From positions 930,001 through 994,000 of the forward strand of contig OZ245921.1 in assembly GCA_965229695.1 (NCBI GenBank): DNA of 64,000 bases, written 5' to 3'. Made by a program: the position numbers and the translations under genes. The stretch is from JANSYL01 sp965229695. Lineage in GTDB: Bacteria > Pseudomonadota > Alphaproteobacteria > Rhodobacterales > Rhodobacteraceae. Below are positions 15,913-25,934 of the stretch, piece by piece; within the stretch, counting starts at the first letter, position 1, and the number at the start of each line of letters is the position of its first letter. Below the pieces are notes generated by a model, which worked only from the letters and a program-made list of their open reading frames with translations, ran no database searches and was not told where the DNA came from.

Positions 15913-17076
15913 ATGCCGATCTTCGCCCGCACCCTTCTTGCCGCAATCGCCACCGCCTTGGCCCTGCCTGCGGCTGCCGAGACGCTGCGCGTTGCCAGTT
16001 TCAACGCCTCGATGAACCGCGACGCGGCCGGGGCGTTGCGCGCCGCCTTGCAGGCCGATGACCCGCAAATCGCCCAGGTCGTGGCGATCATTGCCGAGGT
16101 GTCGCCTGATATCCTGCTGATCAATGAGTTCGATTATGAGGAGGGGCTGATCGACCTTTTCGCCGACCGGTATTTCGTCGATGACTACCCCTATCGCTTC
16201 GCAGCCCCATCCAATACCGGCCTGGCCTCGGGCGTGGATCTGAACAATGACGGTCAGGTCGTGACCGAGCCGGGCAGTTTCGACTATGCCGCTGACGCGT
16301 TCGGATTTGGCACCTTTGAAGGGCAGTACGGGATGGCGGTGCTGTCGCGTCACCCCATCGATCTTGCGGCGTTGCGCACATTCCAAAGCTTTTTATGGGC
16401 CGATATGCCCGGTGCCCGGCTGCCCGTGACTGAGGATGGCGCCTCTTATTATTCCGAGGCGGCTTTGGCCGTCTTTCGCCTGTCGTCCAAAAGCCATTGG
16501 GATGTGCCGATCCAAGTGGGCGATCAGGTGATCCATCTGTTGGCCAGCCACCCGACCCCACCGGTGTTTGACGGGCCCGAGGATCGGAACGGCACCCGCA
16601 ATGCCGATGAAATCCGGTTTTGGGCCGATTACATCCAAGGCGCAGATTATTTCTATGACGATGCGGGCGGCACCGGCGGCTTGGCCGAAGGCAGCCATTT
16701 TGTGATCGCGGGCGATTTGAACTCGGACCCGTTTGATGGCGATAGCCTGCCCGGCGCGGCCCAGCAAATTCTTGAGCTGGATCTGGTCAACACACATCTG
16801 ACCCCGGCCAGCCGGGGCGGCGTTCTGGCGATGCAGGAGCAAGGCGGCGCCAATAACGGGCAAGCCGGTGATCCGGCGCTCGACACCGCGGATTTTGGCG
16901 ATGACCCAGAGCGATTCGGGCCGGGCAATCTGCGGGTGGATTATGTGCTGCCCTCAGCAACGCTGGAGATTGCGGCAGGCGGGGTGTTTTGGCCCATCGA
17001 AGGTGATTTGGTCGGCGCGCTCGACGCTTCGGACCATCGCTTGGTTTGGGTCGACCTGCGCCTGCCGGGCCAATAA
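15913..17076 (+). CDS. Secreted endonuclease/exonuclease/phosphatase-family protein
   Basis: A 387-residue EEP-fold phosphohydrolase with an N-terminal signal peptide (MPIFARTLLAAIATALALPA, cleavage near AAA-ET), so probably periplasmic or extracellular. EEP motifs are FNASMNRD, INEFDYEEG with the metal-binding Glu near residue 76, FVIAGDLNSDPFDGD near 262 and the terminal ASDHRLVWVDL with the catalytic His. It could act on phosphate esters, phospholipid or DNA; exported homologues in marine bacteria suggest phosphate scavenging. Transcribed divergently from ecm, with the shared region at 15744-15912. Confidence 0.88.
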   Translation: MPIFARTLLAAIATALALPAAAETLRVASFNASMNRDAAGALRAALQADDPQIAQVVAIIAEVSPDILLINEFDYEEGLIDLFADRYFVDDYPYRFAAPSNTGLASGVDLNNDGQVVTEPGSFDYAADAFGFGTFEGQYGMAVLSRHPIDLAALRTFQSFLWADMPGARLPVTEDGASYYSEAALAVFRLSSKSHWDVPIQVGDQVIHLLASHPTPPVFDGPEDRNGTRNADEIRFWADYIQGADYFYDDAGGTGGLAEGSHFVIAGDLNSDPFDGDSLPGAAQQILELDLVNTHLTPASRGGVLAMQEQGGANNGQAGDPALDTADFGDDPERFGPGNLRVDYVLPSATLEIAAGGVFWPIEGDLVGALDASDHRLVWVDLRLPGQ

Positions 17077-17146
17077 GGGGGCTCTCCCGCCCCGAAAACC
17101 GCCTGCGGCGGCCCCTCGGGTTGGGCCCGGCGCCCTGCGGGCGTTT

Positions 17147-17207
17147 GGGGCGCTGCCCCCGGCGGCTTTGCCGCCTCCCCCGCCATATTTTGGGGATAAA
17201 GATTGGG
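17147..17207. repeat. Dispersed intergenic repeat, diverged copy D in reverse orientation
   Basis: GC-rich hairpins (including GGCGGC-TTT-GCCGCC) lead into CCCCCGCCATATTTTGGGG and AAAGATTGGGGG, a degraded reverse complement of the repeat seen at 4173, 9401 and 12570. It fills much of the 191-bp gap before the acyltransferase gene. Confidence 0.55.
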
Positions 17208-17267
17208 GGCGGTTTTGGCGCACCCCCCATTGTTCCCCTTTGCGGAACCTGACAGTCTGGGCCGGTT

Positions 17268-18683
17268 ATGACCACGCCTGTGACGCTACCGCTTTGGCTG
17301 TTTGTGTTGATCGTGCTGTTCGCCGCGGTGACCTTTGCGTCGCATTTTCTGTTCCCGTCGGTGCGCTGGTTTCTGCGGCGGCGCTTGGAATATGCGGTGG
17401 AACGGCTGAACCGGCGGTTGAAACAGCCGATCCAGCCGTTCAAACTGGCGCGCCGCGCCGACACGATCCGACAGCTGGTGCATGACCCCGAGGTCGCGCA
17501 GGCCATTGCGGCTTATGCCGAGGACAATGGCACGCGCGCGGATGTCGCCTTTGAACGGGCCGAGGATTATGCGCGCGAGATCGTGCCGGGGTTTTCGGCC
17601 TTTACCTATTTCGGCTTTGCCATTCGCGCCGCGCGCGTGCTGAGCCAATCGCTTTACCGGGTGCGGCTGGCGCGGTCGAATGACGAGGCGCTGGAGGGCA
17701 TCCCGTCGGAGGCCACCGTGATCTTTGTGATGAACCATCGCTCGAACATGGATTACGTGTTGGTCACCTGGCTGGTCGCCGAACGCTCGGCCCTGGCCTA
17801 TGCGGTGGGCGAATGGGCGCGGGTCTGGCCCTTGCGGCAATTGGTGCGCGCGATGGGCGGCTATTTCATCCGCCGCCGTCATAACAATGCGCTCTACCGC
17901 AAGGTTTTGGCGCGCTATGTGCAAATGGCGACCGAGGCCGGGGTAACCCAAGCCGTGTTTCCCGAAGGCGGGCTGAGCCAGACCGGGGCGCTGGGCGCGC
18001 CGAAGCTGGGCCTGATCTCGTATATTCTGGAAGGCTTCGCACCCGGCAAAAGCCGCGATGTGGTCTTTGTGCCGGTGGCGCTGAACTATGACCGGGTGAT
18101 GGAGGATCGCAACCTGATCGCCGCCCACAAGGCGGGCACGCGCCGGTTCCGATTTTCGCTGCGCCCGATTTGGCGCTATCTGCGGCGGCAAACCTGGCTG
18201 CGCCTGACCGGGCGGTTTCACCGCTATGGCTATGCCGCTGTCAGCTTTGGCGACCCCATGAGCCTGACCGAGTTTCTAAGCACCCCGCGCCAGGACGCGC
18301 CCAAAGACCTGGGCAATGAACTAATGGCGCGGATTGCCGAGGTCATGCCCGTGACCCCGGTGCCCTTGGTCTCACACGCGCTGCATGAAGGGGTGCGCAG
18401 CGCCGTGGCGCTGGATGCCTTGGTCCGCCGCCGCATCAACAGCGCCAAGGATCGCGGGCTGACCCTACATATCCCGCGCGATGATGTGGCCTATACGATC
18501 GAGGCCGGGCTGCGGGCGCTGATCGAACGCAAAATGCTGACCCGCACCGGCGACCACCTGCAGCTTTCGGAAGAGGGGGAGGCGATTATCGCCTATTATG
18601 CTGCTTCCATTGACCATTTGCTGTCGGACTCGGTCGATCAGCCGCCTGCGCTTTCCGTGGCGCCAAAATCCGCTGCGACATAA
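17268..18683 (+). CDS. PlsC-domain glycerolipid acyltransferase
   Basis: Membrane-associated acyltransferase of 471 residues. One N-terminal membrane helix (LFVLIVLFAAVTFASHFLF), then the catalytic HX4D box in MNHRSNMDYVL near residue 162, a GxxFIRR-type motif in MGGYFIRRRH near 199 and the phosphate-binding motif FPEGGLS near 231. The long C-terminal domain (about 200 residues) is like the glycerol-3-phosphate acyltransferase PlsB branch, so it may acylate glycerol-3-phosphate or 1-acyl-G3P. It sits between ecm and ccr with no obvious pathway link and ends 117 bases before ccr. Confidence 0.87.
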   Translation: MTTPVTLPLWLFVLIVLFAAVTFASHFLFPSVRWFLRRRLEYAVERLNRRLKQPIQPFKLARRADTIRQLVHDPEVAQAIAAYAEDNGTRADVAFERAEDYAREIVPGFSAFTYFGFAIRAARVLSQSLYRVRLARSNDEALEGIPSEATVIFVMNHRSNMDYVLVTWLVAERSALAYAVGEWARVWPLRQLVRAMGGYFIRRRHNNALYRKVLARYVQMATEAGVTQAVFPEGGLSQTGALGAPKLGLISYILEGFAPGKSRDVVFVPVALNYDRVMEDRNLIAAHKAGTRRFRFSLRPIWRYLRRQTWLRLTGRFHRYGYAAVSFGDPMSLTEFLSTPRQDAPKDLGNELMARIAEVMPVTPVPLVSHALHEGVRSAVALDALVRRRINSAKDRGLTLHIPRDDVAYTIEAGLRALIERKMLTRTGDHLQLSEEGEAIIAYYAASIDHLLSDSVDQPPALSVAPKSAAT

Positions 18684-18708
18684 AATTACCCAAAACACCA
18701 TTTTCCTG

Positions 18709-18726
18709 TTTGCATTGTTGCGCGAA
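18709..18726 (+). promoter_or_regulatory. Possible regulator site upstream of ccr
   Basis: TTTGCATTGTTGCGCGAA holds two TTGC half-sites seven bases apart. It resembles the TTTGCAA repeats bound by PccR/RamB-type regulators of acyl-CoA metabolism, about 75 bases before the ccr start. The match is partial. Confidence 0.3.
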
Positions 18727-18800
18727 CCCTCCTATCTCTCGCTGCAACAGCACGATCCGATTCCGCGCTGCGGCATCGCCCATTAGCAGGAGGTCACCCA

Positions 18801-20096
<1,296 letters not shown>

Positions 20097-20121
20097 GCGG
20101 CAACCGATACGCTCAACGATC

Positions 20122-20158
20122 ACCCGCGTCAGGCACCCCCTGGCGCGGGTTTCGTTTT
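20122..20158 (+). terminator. Rho-independent terminator of ccr
   Basis: Stem ACCCGCGTCAGG / CCTGGCGCGGGT (12 pairs, one G-T) with loop CACCC, followed by TTTCGTTTT. It is 26 bases past the ccr stop and is the clearest intrinsic terminator in the window. Confidence 0.92.
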
Positions 20159-20338
20159 GGACCATGCGCGCACGCTTGACAGTCCAGCCTGCAGCGCCCC
20201 TTACTGCGCGCATGAGGTCACGCAACGCCTTCCCCCATCTTGTGGTGCTGGAACGCCATGACGCCCATCGGCGCAAGCGCTTCGCCGGATAGCCAGGATC
20301 GGTTCCCCCTTCCCTGACCTTATATCCGGAGCCTTCTT

Positions 20339-21289
20339 ATGACCGATTTCGCAGAAATCCCTGTGATCGACATCAGCCCCTTGATCGCAGGCGATGACAC
20401 CATCGACCTGGCCCGCCACTTTGCCAAAGCTTATGGCGAAACCGGCTTTGGCTATATCGTAAACCACGGCATCGATCCCGCCCTTCGCGCGGCGGTTTTT
20501 GACGCGTCCCGGCGGTTTCACGCCCTGCCCGAGCCGGACAAACAGGCGATTGCCCTGAATGCCACCCATCGCGGCTATATCGCGATCAACACCTCGACCG
20601 ATGTCACCTCGGACCTGGCCGAGGTGACCAAGCCGAACCAATCCGCCTCCTTCATGATGATGCGCGAAGATGCGGCGGCCGATCCCGATATCTACCTATC
20701 CGGCCCCAACCAATGGCCGGAACTGGCCGGGTTTCGCGCCGCGTGTGAGGCCTATGCCACCGCGATGAGCGATCTGGGCCGCAAGCTGATGGGCCTGGCG
20801 CTGGACGCGATTGACGCCAGAGATCGCAGCATCCTGGCCGCCTTCGACACGCCCACCATCTGGCTTCGGTTGCTGCATTACCCACCGCAATCCCCGCAAG
20901 CGCCCAAAGACCTTTATGGCTCGGCCCCGCATAAGGATTTTGGCTGCCTGACCTTGCTGGCGCAGGACGATGTGGGCGGGTTGCAGGTGCAAACGCCCAA
21001 AGGTGCTTGGGTCGATGCCCCGCCCCTGCCCGACGCCTTTGTGGTAAATGTGGGCGATATGCTGCACCGGCTGTCGAACGGGCGGCTTTTGTCGACACCG
21101 CATCGGGTGATCAACGCCACAGGGCGCGAGCGCTATTCCGTCCCGTTTTTCTTCGATCCGCATGTGTCGGCGCAGATCGCACCCCTGCCCGGCACGGGAG
21201 CGCCGCGCTTTGCACCGCTCAATTTCGGCGATTTCCTGCGTGGCGAGTTGGAAGCGAGTTATGACACCCACAAACCCCAAAGCGGCTGA
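20339..21289 (+). CDS. 2-oxoglutarate/Fe(II)-dependent oxygenase, isopenicillin N synthase family
   Basis: Oxygenase of 316 residues with the N-terminal DIOX_N region (IPVIDISPLIAGDD) and a C-terminal double-stranded beta-helix. Iron ligands are the HXD in APHKDFGCLTLL near residue 198 and the distal His in STPHRVINATGRERYSVPFFF near 256; the Arg and Ser of RYS would hold 2-oxoglutarate. The substrate is unknown; bacterial homologues hydroxylate small metabolites. It lies alone, 180 bases past the ccr terminator, with GGAG before the ATG. Confidence 0.9.
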   Translation: MTDFAEIPVIDISPLIAGDDTIDLARHFAKAYGETGFGYIVNHGIDPALRAAVFDASRRFHALPEPDKQAIALNATHRGYIAINTSTDVTSDLAEVTKPNQSASFMMMREDAAADPDIYLSGPNQWPELAGFRAACEAYATAMSDLGRKLMGLALDAIDARDRSILAAFDTPTIWLRLLHYPPQSPQAPKDLYGSAPHKDFGCLTLLAQDDVGGLQVQTPKGAWVDAPPLPDAFVVNVGDMLHRLSNGRLLSTPHRVINATGRERYSVPFFFDPHVSAQIAPLPGTGAPRFAPLNFGDFLRGELEASYDTHKPQSG

Positions 21290-21655
21290 TCAGGTACGCT
21301 TCACCTTTCCTTAACCCTGCCGGGGCATAACCCGGCCCCGCTGCAGCACAGTCAGGACGGTTCAATCCCGATCAAAGACCACCCCAAAAGGGTGCAGAGC
21401 GGGATGCCAGATCAGAGACTCATGGCCGGGCCCTCACCCCGGCTTGGCCGCCGGGTCCACCAATCCCGGCGCATGGACTGCTCCGCCCCTCGGCGGCGCC
21501 GCCAACCTTATGTGATGTGTTTTGACGCTTGGGATTTGGGCTGGTTCACCAATCCCATCCAACCCGCAAACGCACCCGACACTTACCCGAGCTTTCCATC
21601 ACCAGACCCGCGCGCCCCAGGCCTGTTGCGGCCCGGCACCTATGCGTGCCATCCG
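21290..21655. other. Gene-free gap between the oxygenase and betA
   Basis: This 366-bp gap separates convergent genes. It holds one hairpin, GCCGGG-GCATAA-CCCGGC at 21319-21336, with no T-run. The short reading frames inside are rich in Pro/Arg and lack ribosome sites, so no gene is called. Nothing else stands out. Confidence 0.6.
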
Positions 21656-23314
21656 CTACCGCTGCGCGGTCTGCCAATTCGTATTCATCGCCGGTTCGGC
21701 ATTCGATGGCGGCAAGGGTAGCCGATCCAGGATGTGATCCGCCGCTTTTTCGCCGACCATGATCGACGGCGCGTTCAGATTGCCATTGGTGATCCGGGGG
21801 AAGATCGAGCTATCGGCCACGCGCAGCCGGTCAACTCCGATCACGCGGGTTTCCGGGTCAACCACTGCCATCGGATCATCCGCGCGACCCATTCGGCAGG
21901 TGCCACAGGGGTGATAGGCTGATTCCGCGTGTTCGCGGATAAAGGCGTCGATCTCCGCATCCGATTGCGCCGCGTCGCCGGGCTGAATCTCTTTACCCCG
22001 ATAGGGGGCGAAGGCCTCCTGCGCGAAAATCTCGCGGGTCAGGCGGATGCAGGTGCGGAACTCCTCCCAATCCTCGGGCAGCGACATATAGTTGAAAAAG
22101 ATGCGCGGGGCCGCCGCCGGATCGGCGCTGGTCAGCGTGACCGAACCGGTCGATTTCGAGCGCATCGGCCCGACATGGGCCTGGAACCCATGCCCTTCGG
22201 CCGCGACCTGGCCGTCATAACGCACGGCGATGGGCAGGAAATGGAACTGCACATCGGGGTAATCCACGCCCGCCCGGCTGCGAATAAAGCCGCAGCTTTC
22301 AAACTGGTTAGACGCACCCGGCCCCGTGCGGGTGAACAGCCAACGCGCACCCACATAGGCCTTGCCCAACAGGTTCCAGTATTTGAACAGGCTCACCGGT
22401 TTGGTGGCCGCCTGCTGAACATAAACCTCCAGATGGTCTTGCAGGTTCTGCCCCACGCCCGGGCGGTCTGCGACCACCTCGATCCCATGCTCGGCCAGAT
22501 GCTGCGCCGGGCCGATCCCCGACAACATCAACAGCTGGGGTGAGTTGATGGCCGATGCCGACAGGATCACCTCGGCCCCAGCCTTGATGACCTCAACCTT
22601 ACGACCGCGAGAGATTTCCAGCCCCGTCGCGGCGCCGTCTTCAAACAGCACCCGCCGCGCGCGGGCACGCACCACGGTGACCCGGCCCGTGGCAAGCGCT
22701 GGCCGCAGATAGGCTTTGGCCGCCGACCAACGTTCGCCCTTCCAAACCGTCATGTCGAAGGGGCCGAAGCCTTCCTGCTGCGCCCCGTTGTAATCGGCGG
22801 TGATCGGATAGCCCGCCTGATGCCCAGCCTCGACAAAGGCGCGGGTCAGCGGGTTGTCGCGCGGCCCGCGCGAGACATGCAGCGGGCCTTCAGTGCCACG
22901 CCAGGACGGGTCGCCGCCATGCCCGCCATCATGCCAATTCTCCAGCCGTCGGTAATAGGGCAGCACATCAGCATAGGCCCAGTTCGTCGCGCCGCTTTCG
23001 GCCCAATAATCGAAATCGCGCGCATGCCCGCGCACATAGATCATGCCGTTGATCGAAGACGATCCGCCGATCACCTTGCCGCGCGGCACGACCAACCGCC
23101 GCCCGCCCAGATGTGGCTCGGGCTCGGATTGATAGCCCCAATCATAGCGCCGCATATTCATCGGATAGCTCAGCGCGCCGGGCATGTTGATGAACGGCCC
23201 CCAGTCCGAGCCGCCATATTCCACCACGATCACCGACCGTCCGGCTTCGGCCAGACGATAGGCAATGGCGCAACCGGCGCTGCCCGCGCCGACAATCACG
23301 TAATCAGCCTGCAT
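21656..23314 (-). CDS. betA: Choline dehydrogenase
   Basis: GMC-family flavoprotein of 552 residues oxidising choline to betaine aldehyde (and often on to glycine betaine). N-terminal FAD motif YVIVGAGSAGCAIAYRLAEAG, the GMC signature PRGKVIGGSSSINGMIYVRG near residue 78, and the C-terminal catalytic His region ESAYHPCGTCRMG near 462. ATG 23314 begins at the FAD strand; a reading frame extending to 23419 is rejected since it would overlap into betI. Downstream of betI on the same strand with a 61-base gap, so a betI-betA operon is likely. Confidence 0.95.
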   Translation of the reverse strand: MQADYVIVGAGSAGCAIAYRLAEAGRSVIVVEYGGSDWGPFINMPGALSYPMNMRRYDWGYQSEPEPHLGGRRLVVPRGKVIGGSSSINGMIYVRGHARDFDYWAESGATNWAYADVLPYYRRLENWHDGGHGGDPSWRGTEGPLHVSRGPRDNPLTRAFVEAGHQAGYPITADYNGAQQEGFGPFDMTVWKGERWSAAKAYLRPALATGRVTVVRARARRVLFEDGAATGLEISRGRKVEVIKAGAEVILSASAINSPQLLMLSGIGPAQHLAEHGIEVVADRPGVGQNLQDHLEVYVQQAATKPVSLFKYWNLLGKAYVGARWLFTRTGPGASNQFESCGFIRSRAGVDYPDVQFHFLPIAVRYDGQVAAEGHGFQAHVGPMRSKSTGSVTLTSADPAAAPRIFFNYMSLPEDWEEFRTCIRLTREIFAQEAFAPYRGKEIQPGDAAQSDAEIDAFIREHAESAYHPCGTCRMGRADDPMAVVDPETRVIGVDRLRVADSSIFPRITNGNLNAPSIMVGEKAADHILDRLPLPPSNAEPAMNTNWQTAQR

Positions 23315-23375
23315 TACGGCGTTCCAATAAATCTGTGTTGGAAAGGGGCACCCAGGCCCCGAAACCCGATCCCCG

Positions 23376-23942
23376 TCACCCGCGCCCCTCCAACACCAGC
23401 GCAAGCTGGGCTTGCACAAGCGCCACTGCTGCTTCGGCGTCTTGGGCCGACAGCGCTTGCCGGATGTAAAGCCCGTCGATCATCGCGCCGATCGCCTCGG
23501 CCGAAGCCTCGGGCGTGGCCACGCCCAGACGCCGCAGATCGAACAGCAGCGTCGATTGCAGCCGACGACGATAGGCACGCAACAGCCGTCCGGCCTCGGG
23601 GTTTTGCTGGGCGACGACATAGAAAACCAGCCAGGCGCTGACGACATGTTTGACGAAGTTGAGCGGCGCAAAGCTGGCCGCGATCACCGCGTTCAAGCGC
23701 GCTTCGGGCGTTTCGGCTGGGCGCAAACGGCGGCGCACCTCGATCTGATATTCGCGCAGGATATGGCGCATCGCGCTGAGAAAGAGCTGCTCTTTGTCAC
23801 CGAAATAGTGAAAGGCCAGCGCCGAGGACACGCCCGCACGCTTGGCAATCTGGCTGACCGTGACCGAGGCGCTGCCCGCCGCGCCAATCTCTTCGATGGC
23901 GGCGCGCACAAGCTGATCCCGGCGTGTTGTCTCGATTCCCAA
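23376..23942 (-). CDS. betI: Transcriptional repressor BetI
   Basis: TetR-family repressor of choline genes. The helix-turn-helix reads VSQIAKRAGVSSALAFHYFGDKE and the ligand domain continues RHILREYQIEVRRRLRP, characteristic of BetI. No ATG fits; I choose TTG at 23942, which gives IETTRRDQLVRAAIEEIG near the N-terminus as in the family (188 aa) and has GAGG six bases upstream. A further TTG at 24005 would lie inside the palindromic operator. The gene is divergent from choX and upstream of betA. Confidence 0.88.
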   Translation of the reverse strand: MGIETTRRDQLVRAAIEEIGAAGSASVTVSQIAKRAGVSSALAFHYFGDKEQLFLSAMRHILREYQIEVRRRLRPAETPEARLNAVIAASFAPLNFVKHVVSAWLVFYVVAQQNPEAGRLLRAYRRRLQSTLLFDLRRLGVATPEASAEAIGAMIDGLYIRQALSAQDAEAAVALVQAQLALVLEGRG

Positions 23943-23992
23943 GGCCGACCTCGGTAAGTTAAGAGTTGCAATGTAAGGGTAATCGCGCCTTA

Positions 23993-24006
23993 ATTGACTC
24001 GTCAAT
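23993..24006. promoter_or_regulatory. Probable BetI operator
   Basis: ATTGAC-TC-GTCAAT, a perfect 6-bp inverted repeat, lies between the divergent betI and choX genes, 32 bases before the choX start. It matches the ATTGA-N4-TCAAT pattern of BetI sites, so betI-betA and choXWV are likely both controlled here. Confidence 0.7.
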
Positions 24007-24037
24007 CAACAAACAGACCAACCGGGAGATAATCGCA

Positions 24038-24979
24038 ATGAAGCTCAAGGCAACTCTTTCCGTACTGGCCATCATGGCCGCGGGTGCCGCCTATGCGGAT
24101 GGCCACGCCGCCTGCCAAACCGTCACCTTCTCGGATGTTGGTTGGACGGACATCACCGCGACCACAGCCGCCACATCGGTGGTGCTGGAAGCGCTGGGAT
24201 ATGAGCCCGAGGTGCGCGTCCTGTCGGTGCCCGTGACCTATACCGCCATGGCCGAAGGCGATGTGGATGTGTTCCTGGGCAATTGGATGCCCACGATGGA
24301 GGGTGACATCGCCCCCTACCGCGAAGCCGGAACCGTCGACACCGTGCGCGCCAATCTGGAAGGCGCGAAATACACCCTGGCCACCAATGCCCCCGGAGCC
24401 GCGCTGGGCATCGCAGATTTCTCTGATATCGCGGCCCATGCGGATGCACTGGATGAAACCATCTATGGCATCGAGCCCGGCAATGACGGCAACCGCCTGA
24501 TCATCGACATGATCGACACCAACGCCTTTGGTCTGGGCGATGCCGAATTCGAAGTGCGCGAAAGCTCGGAACAGGGCATGTTGGCCCAGGTCGACCGCCT
24601 GACTGATGATGATGAGCCGATCATCTTCCTGGCCTGGGAACCGCACCCGATGAACGCCAATTTCGATCTGACCTATCTGACCGGTGGCGATGATTTCTTT
24701 GGCCCCAACCTGGGTGGCGCGACCGTCTACACCAACACCCGCGCGGGTTACGTCGAAGACTGCGCCAATGTCGGCGCTTTGCTGACCAACCTGGAATTCA
24801 CGTTGGCCATGGAAAACGAAATCATGGGCGCGATCCTGAATGACGGCGAAGACCCCGAAGATGCCGCGCGCGCCTGGCTGCAAGCCAATGCCGGTGTGCT
24901 GGATGGCTGGCTGGATGGCGTAACCACCTTTGATGGCGGTGACGCGATGGCCGCAGTCACAGCCGCATTGGCCGAATAA
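24038..24979 (+). CDS. choX: Choline ABC transporter, substrate-binding protein ChoX
   Basis: Periplasmic choline-binding protein of 313 residues in the OpuAC-like family. Signal peptide MKLKATLSVLAIMAAGAAYA precedes the mature CQTVTFSDVGWTD; conserved choline-cage segments include FLGNWMPTME and IFLAWEPHPMN, where Trp and Tyr side chains would surround the quaternary ammonium. ATG 24038 gives the signal peptide and has GGGAGA upstream; an upstream start would overlap the BetI site. First gene of choXWV, followed by a long stem-loop that may raise its mRNA level over choW-choV. Confidence 0.93.
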   Translation: MKLKATLSVLAIMAAGAAYADGHAACQTVTFSDVGWTDITATTAATSVVLEALGYEPEVRVLSVPVTYTAMAEGDVDVFLGNWMPTMEGDIAPYREAGTVDTVRANLEGAKYTLATNAPGAALGIADFSDIAAHADALDETIYGIEPGNDGNRLIIDMIDTNAFGLGDAEFEVRESSEQGMLAQVDRLTDDDEPIIFLAWEPHPMNANFDLTYLTGGDDFFGPNLGGATVYTNTRAGYVEDCANVGALLTNLEFTLAMENEIMGAILNDGEDPEDAARAWLQANAGVLDGWLDGVTTFDGGDAMAAVTAALAE

Positions 24980-25010
24980 GACCCGCGCCAAAGGCTTTCC
25001 AAATGAACCG

Positions 25011-25049
25011 GAAGATGGCCGAGAGGCATGGTCCCTCTCGGCCATCTTC
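25011..25049 (+). terminator. Perfect 16-bp stem-loop between choX and choW
   Basis: GAAGATGGCCGAGAGG pairs exactly with CCTCTCGGCCATCTTC around a 7-base loop. The following bases (GATTAGG) lack a T-run. It is suited to protecting the choX transcript end or to partial termination before choW. Confidence 0.75.
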
Positions 25050-25091
25050 GATTAGGCTGCCTGCAAAAGCGGCAAGAACGGAGGGGCACCG

Positions 25092-25934
25092 GTGCTCGAC
25101 TGGTTAACAGAACACAAAATCCCGGTGGGCGATTGGTCCGAGGCTGCCTTTGACTGGGTGCGCGACAATGCCGATCCGCTGCTTGATGTGATCTCGGACG
25201 GGATGGAGTTGATGATCGACGCCATCCTTTGGATTTTGCAAACCCCCAACCCCTTGATCGTCATCGCGATTTTCGTGGCGCTGACCTGGTTTCTGCAACG
25301 CAATTGGAAGATTTGCCTGTTTGTGGCGCTGGGGTTCCTGTTCATCCTCAACCAAGATTATTGGGAAGAAACCACCGAAAGCCTGACCCTGATCCTATCG
25401 GCCTGTGTGGTCTGTATGGGCGTTGGCGTGCCCATCGGGATCGCCGCCGCGCACCGGCCCAAGCTTTATGCCGCAATGCGCCCGATCCTGGATTTGATGC
25501 AGACGCTGCCAACCTTTGTCTATCTGATCCCGGCGATTGTGTTTTTCGGCATCGGCATGGTGCCGGGCCTGATCGCCACGGTGATCTTTGTGCTGCCCGC
25601 GCCGATCCGGCTGACCTATCTGGGGGTGTCATCAACGCCGCAGTCGCTGACCGAGGCCGCCCGCGCCTTTGGCGCCACCAATTGGCAAACGCTTTACAAG
25701 GTCGAACTGCCCTATGCCTTTCCGCAAATCATGGCGGGGTTGAACCAGACCATCATGCTGTCGCTGTCGATGGTGGTGATTGCGGCGCTGGTGGGGGCCG
25801 ATGGGCTTGGGGTGCCGGTGGTGCGTGCCCTGAACCAGGTCAACACCTCGCTCGGCTTTGAATCGGGCTTTGTCATTGTTGTGGTGGCGATCATCCTGGA
25901 CCGAATGCTGAACCTGGGTGCGAGGGATTCATGA
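25092..25934 (+). CDS. choW: Choline ABC transporter permease ChoW
   Basis: Inner membrane permease of 280 residues in the glycine betaine/proline (OpuAB/ProW) family. About six helices are seen, from PNPLIVIAIFVALTWFL to VIVVVAIILDRML. The EAA loop EAARAFGATNWQTLYKVELP (near residue 197) contacts the ATPase. Begins with GTG; the 5' stretch encodes a soluble N-terminal segment of about 55 residues, as in ChoW. Its stop overlaps the choV start (ATGA). Confidence 0.93.
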   Translation: MLDWLTEHKIPVGDWSEAAFDWVRDNADPLLDVISDGMELMIDAILWILQTPNPLIVIAIFVALTWFLQRNWKICLFVALGFLFILNQDYWEETTESLTLILSACVVCMGVGVPIGIAAAHRPKLYAAMRPILDLMQTLPTFVYLIPAIVFFGIGMVPGLIATVIFVLPAPIRLTYLGVSSTPQSLTEAARAFGATNWQTLYKVELPYAFPQIMAGLNQTIMLSLSMVVIAALVGADGLGVPVVRALNQVNTSLGFESGFVIVVVAIILDRMLNLGARDS

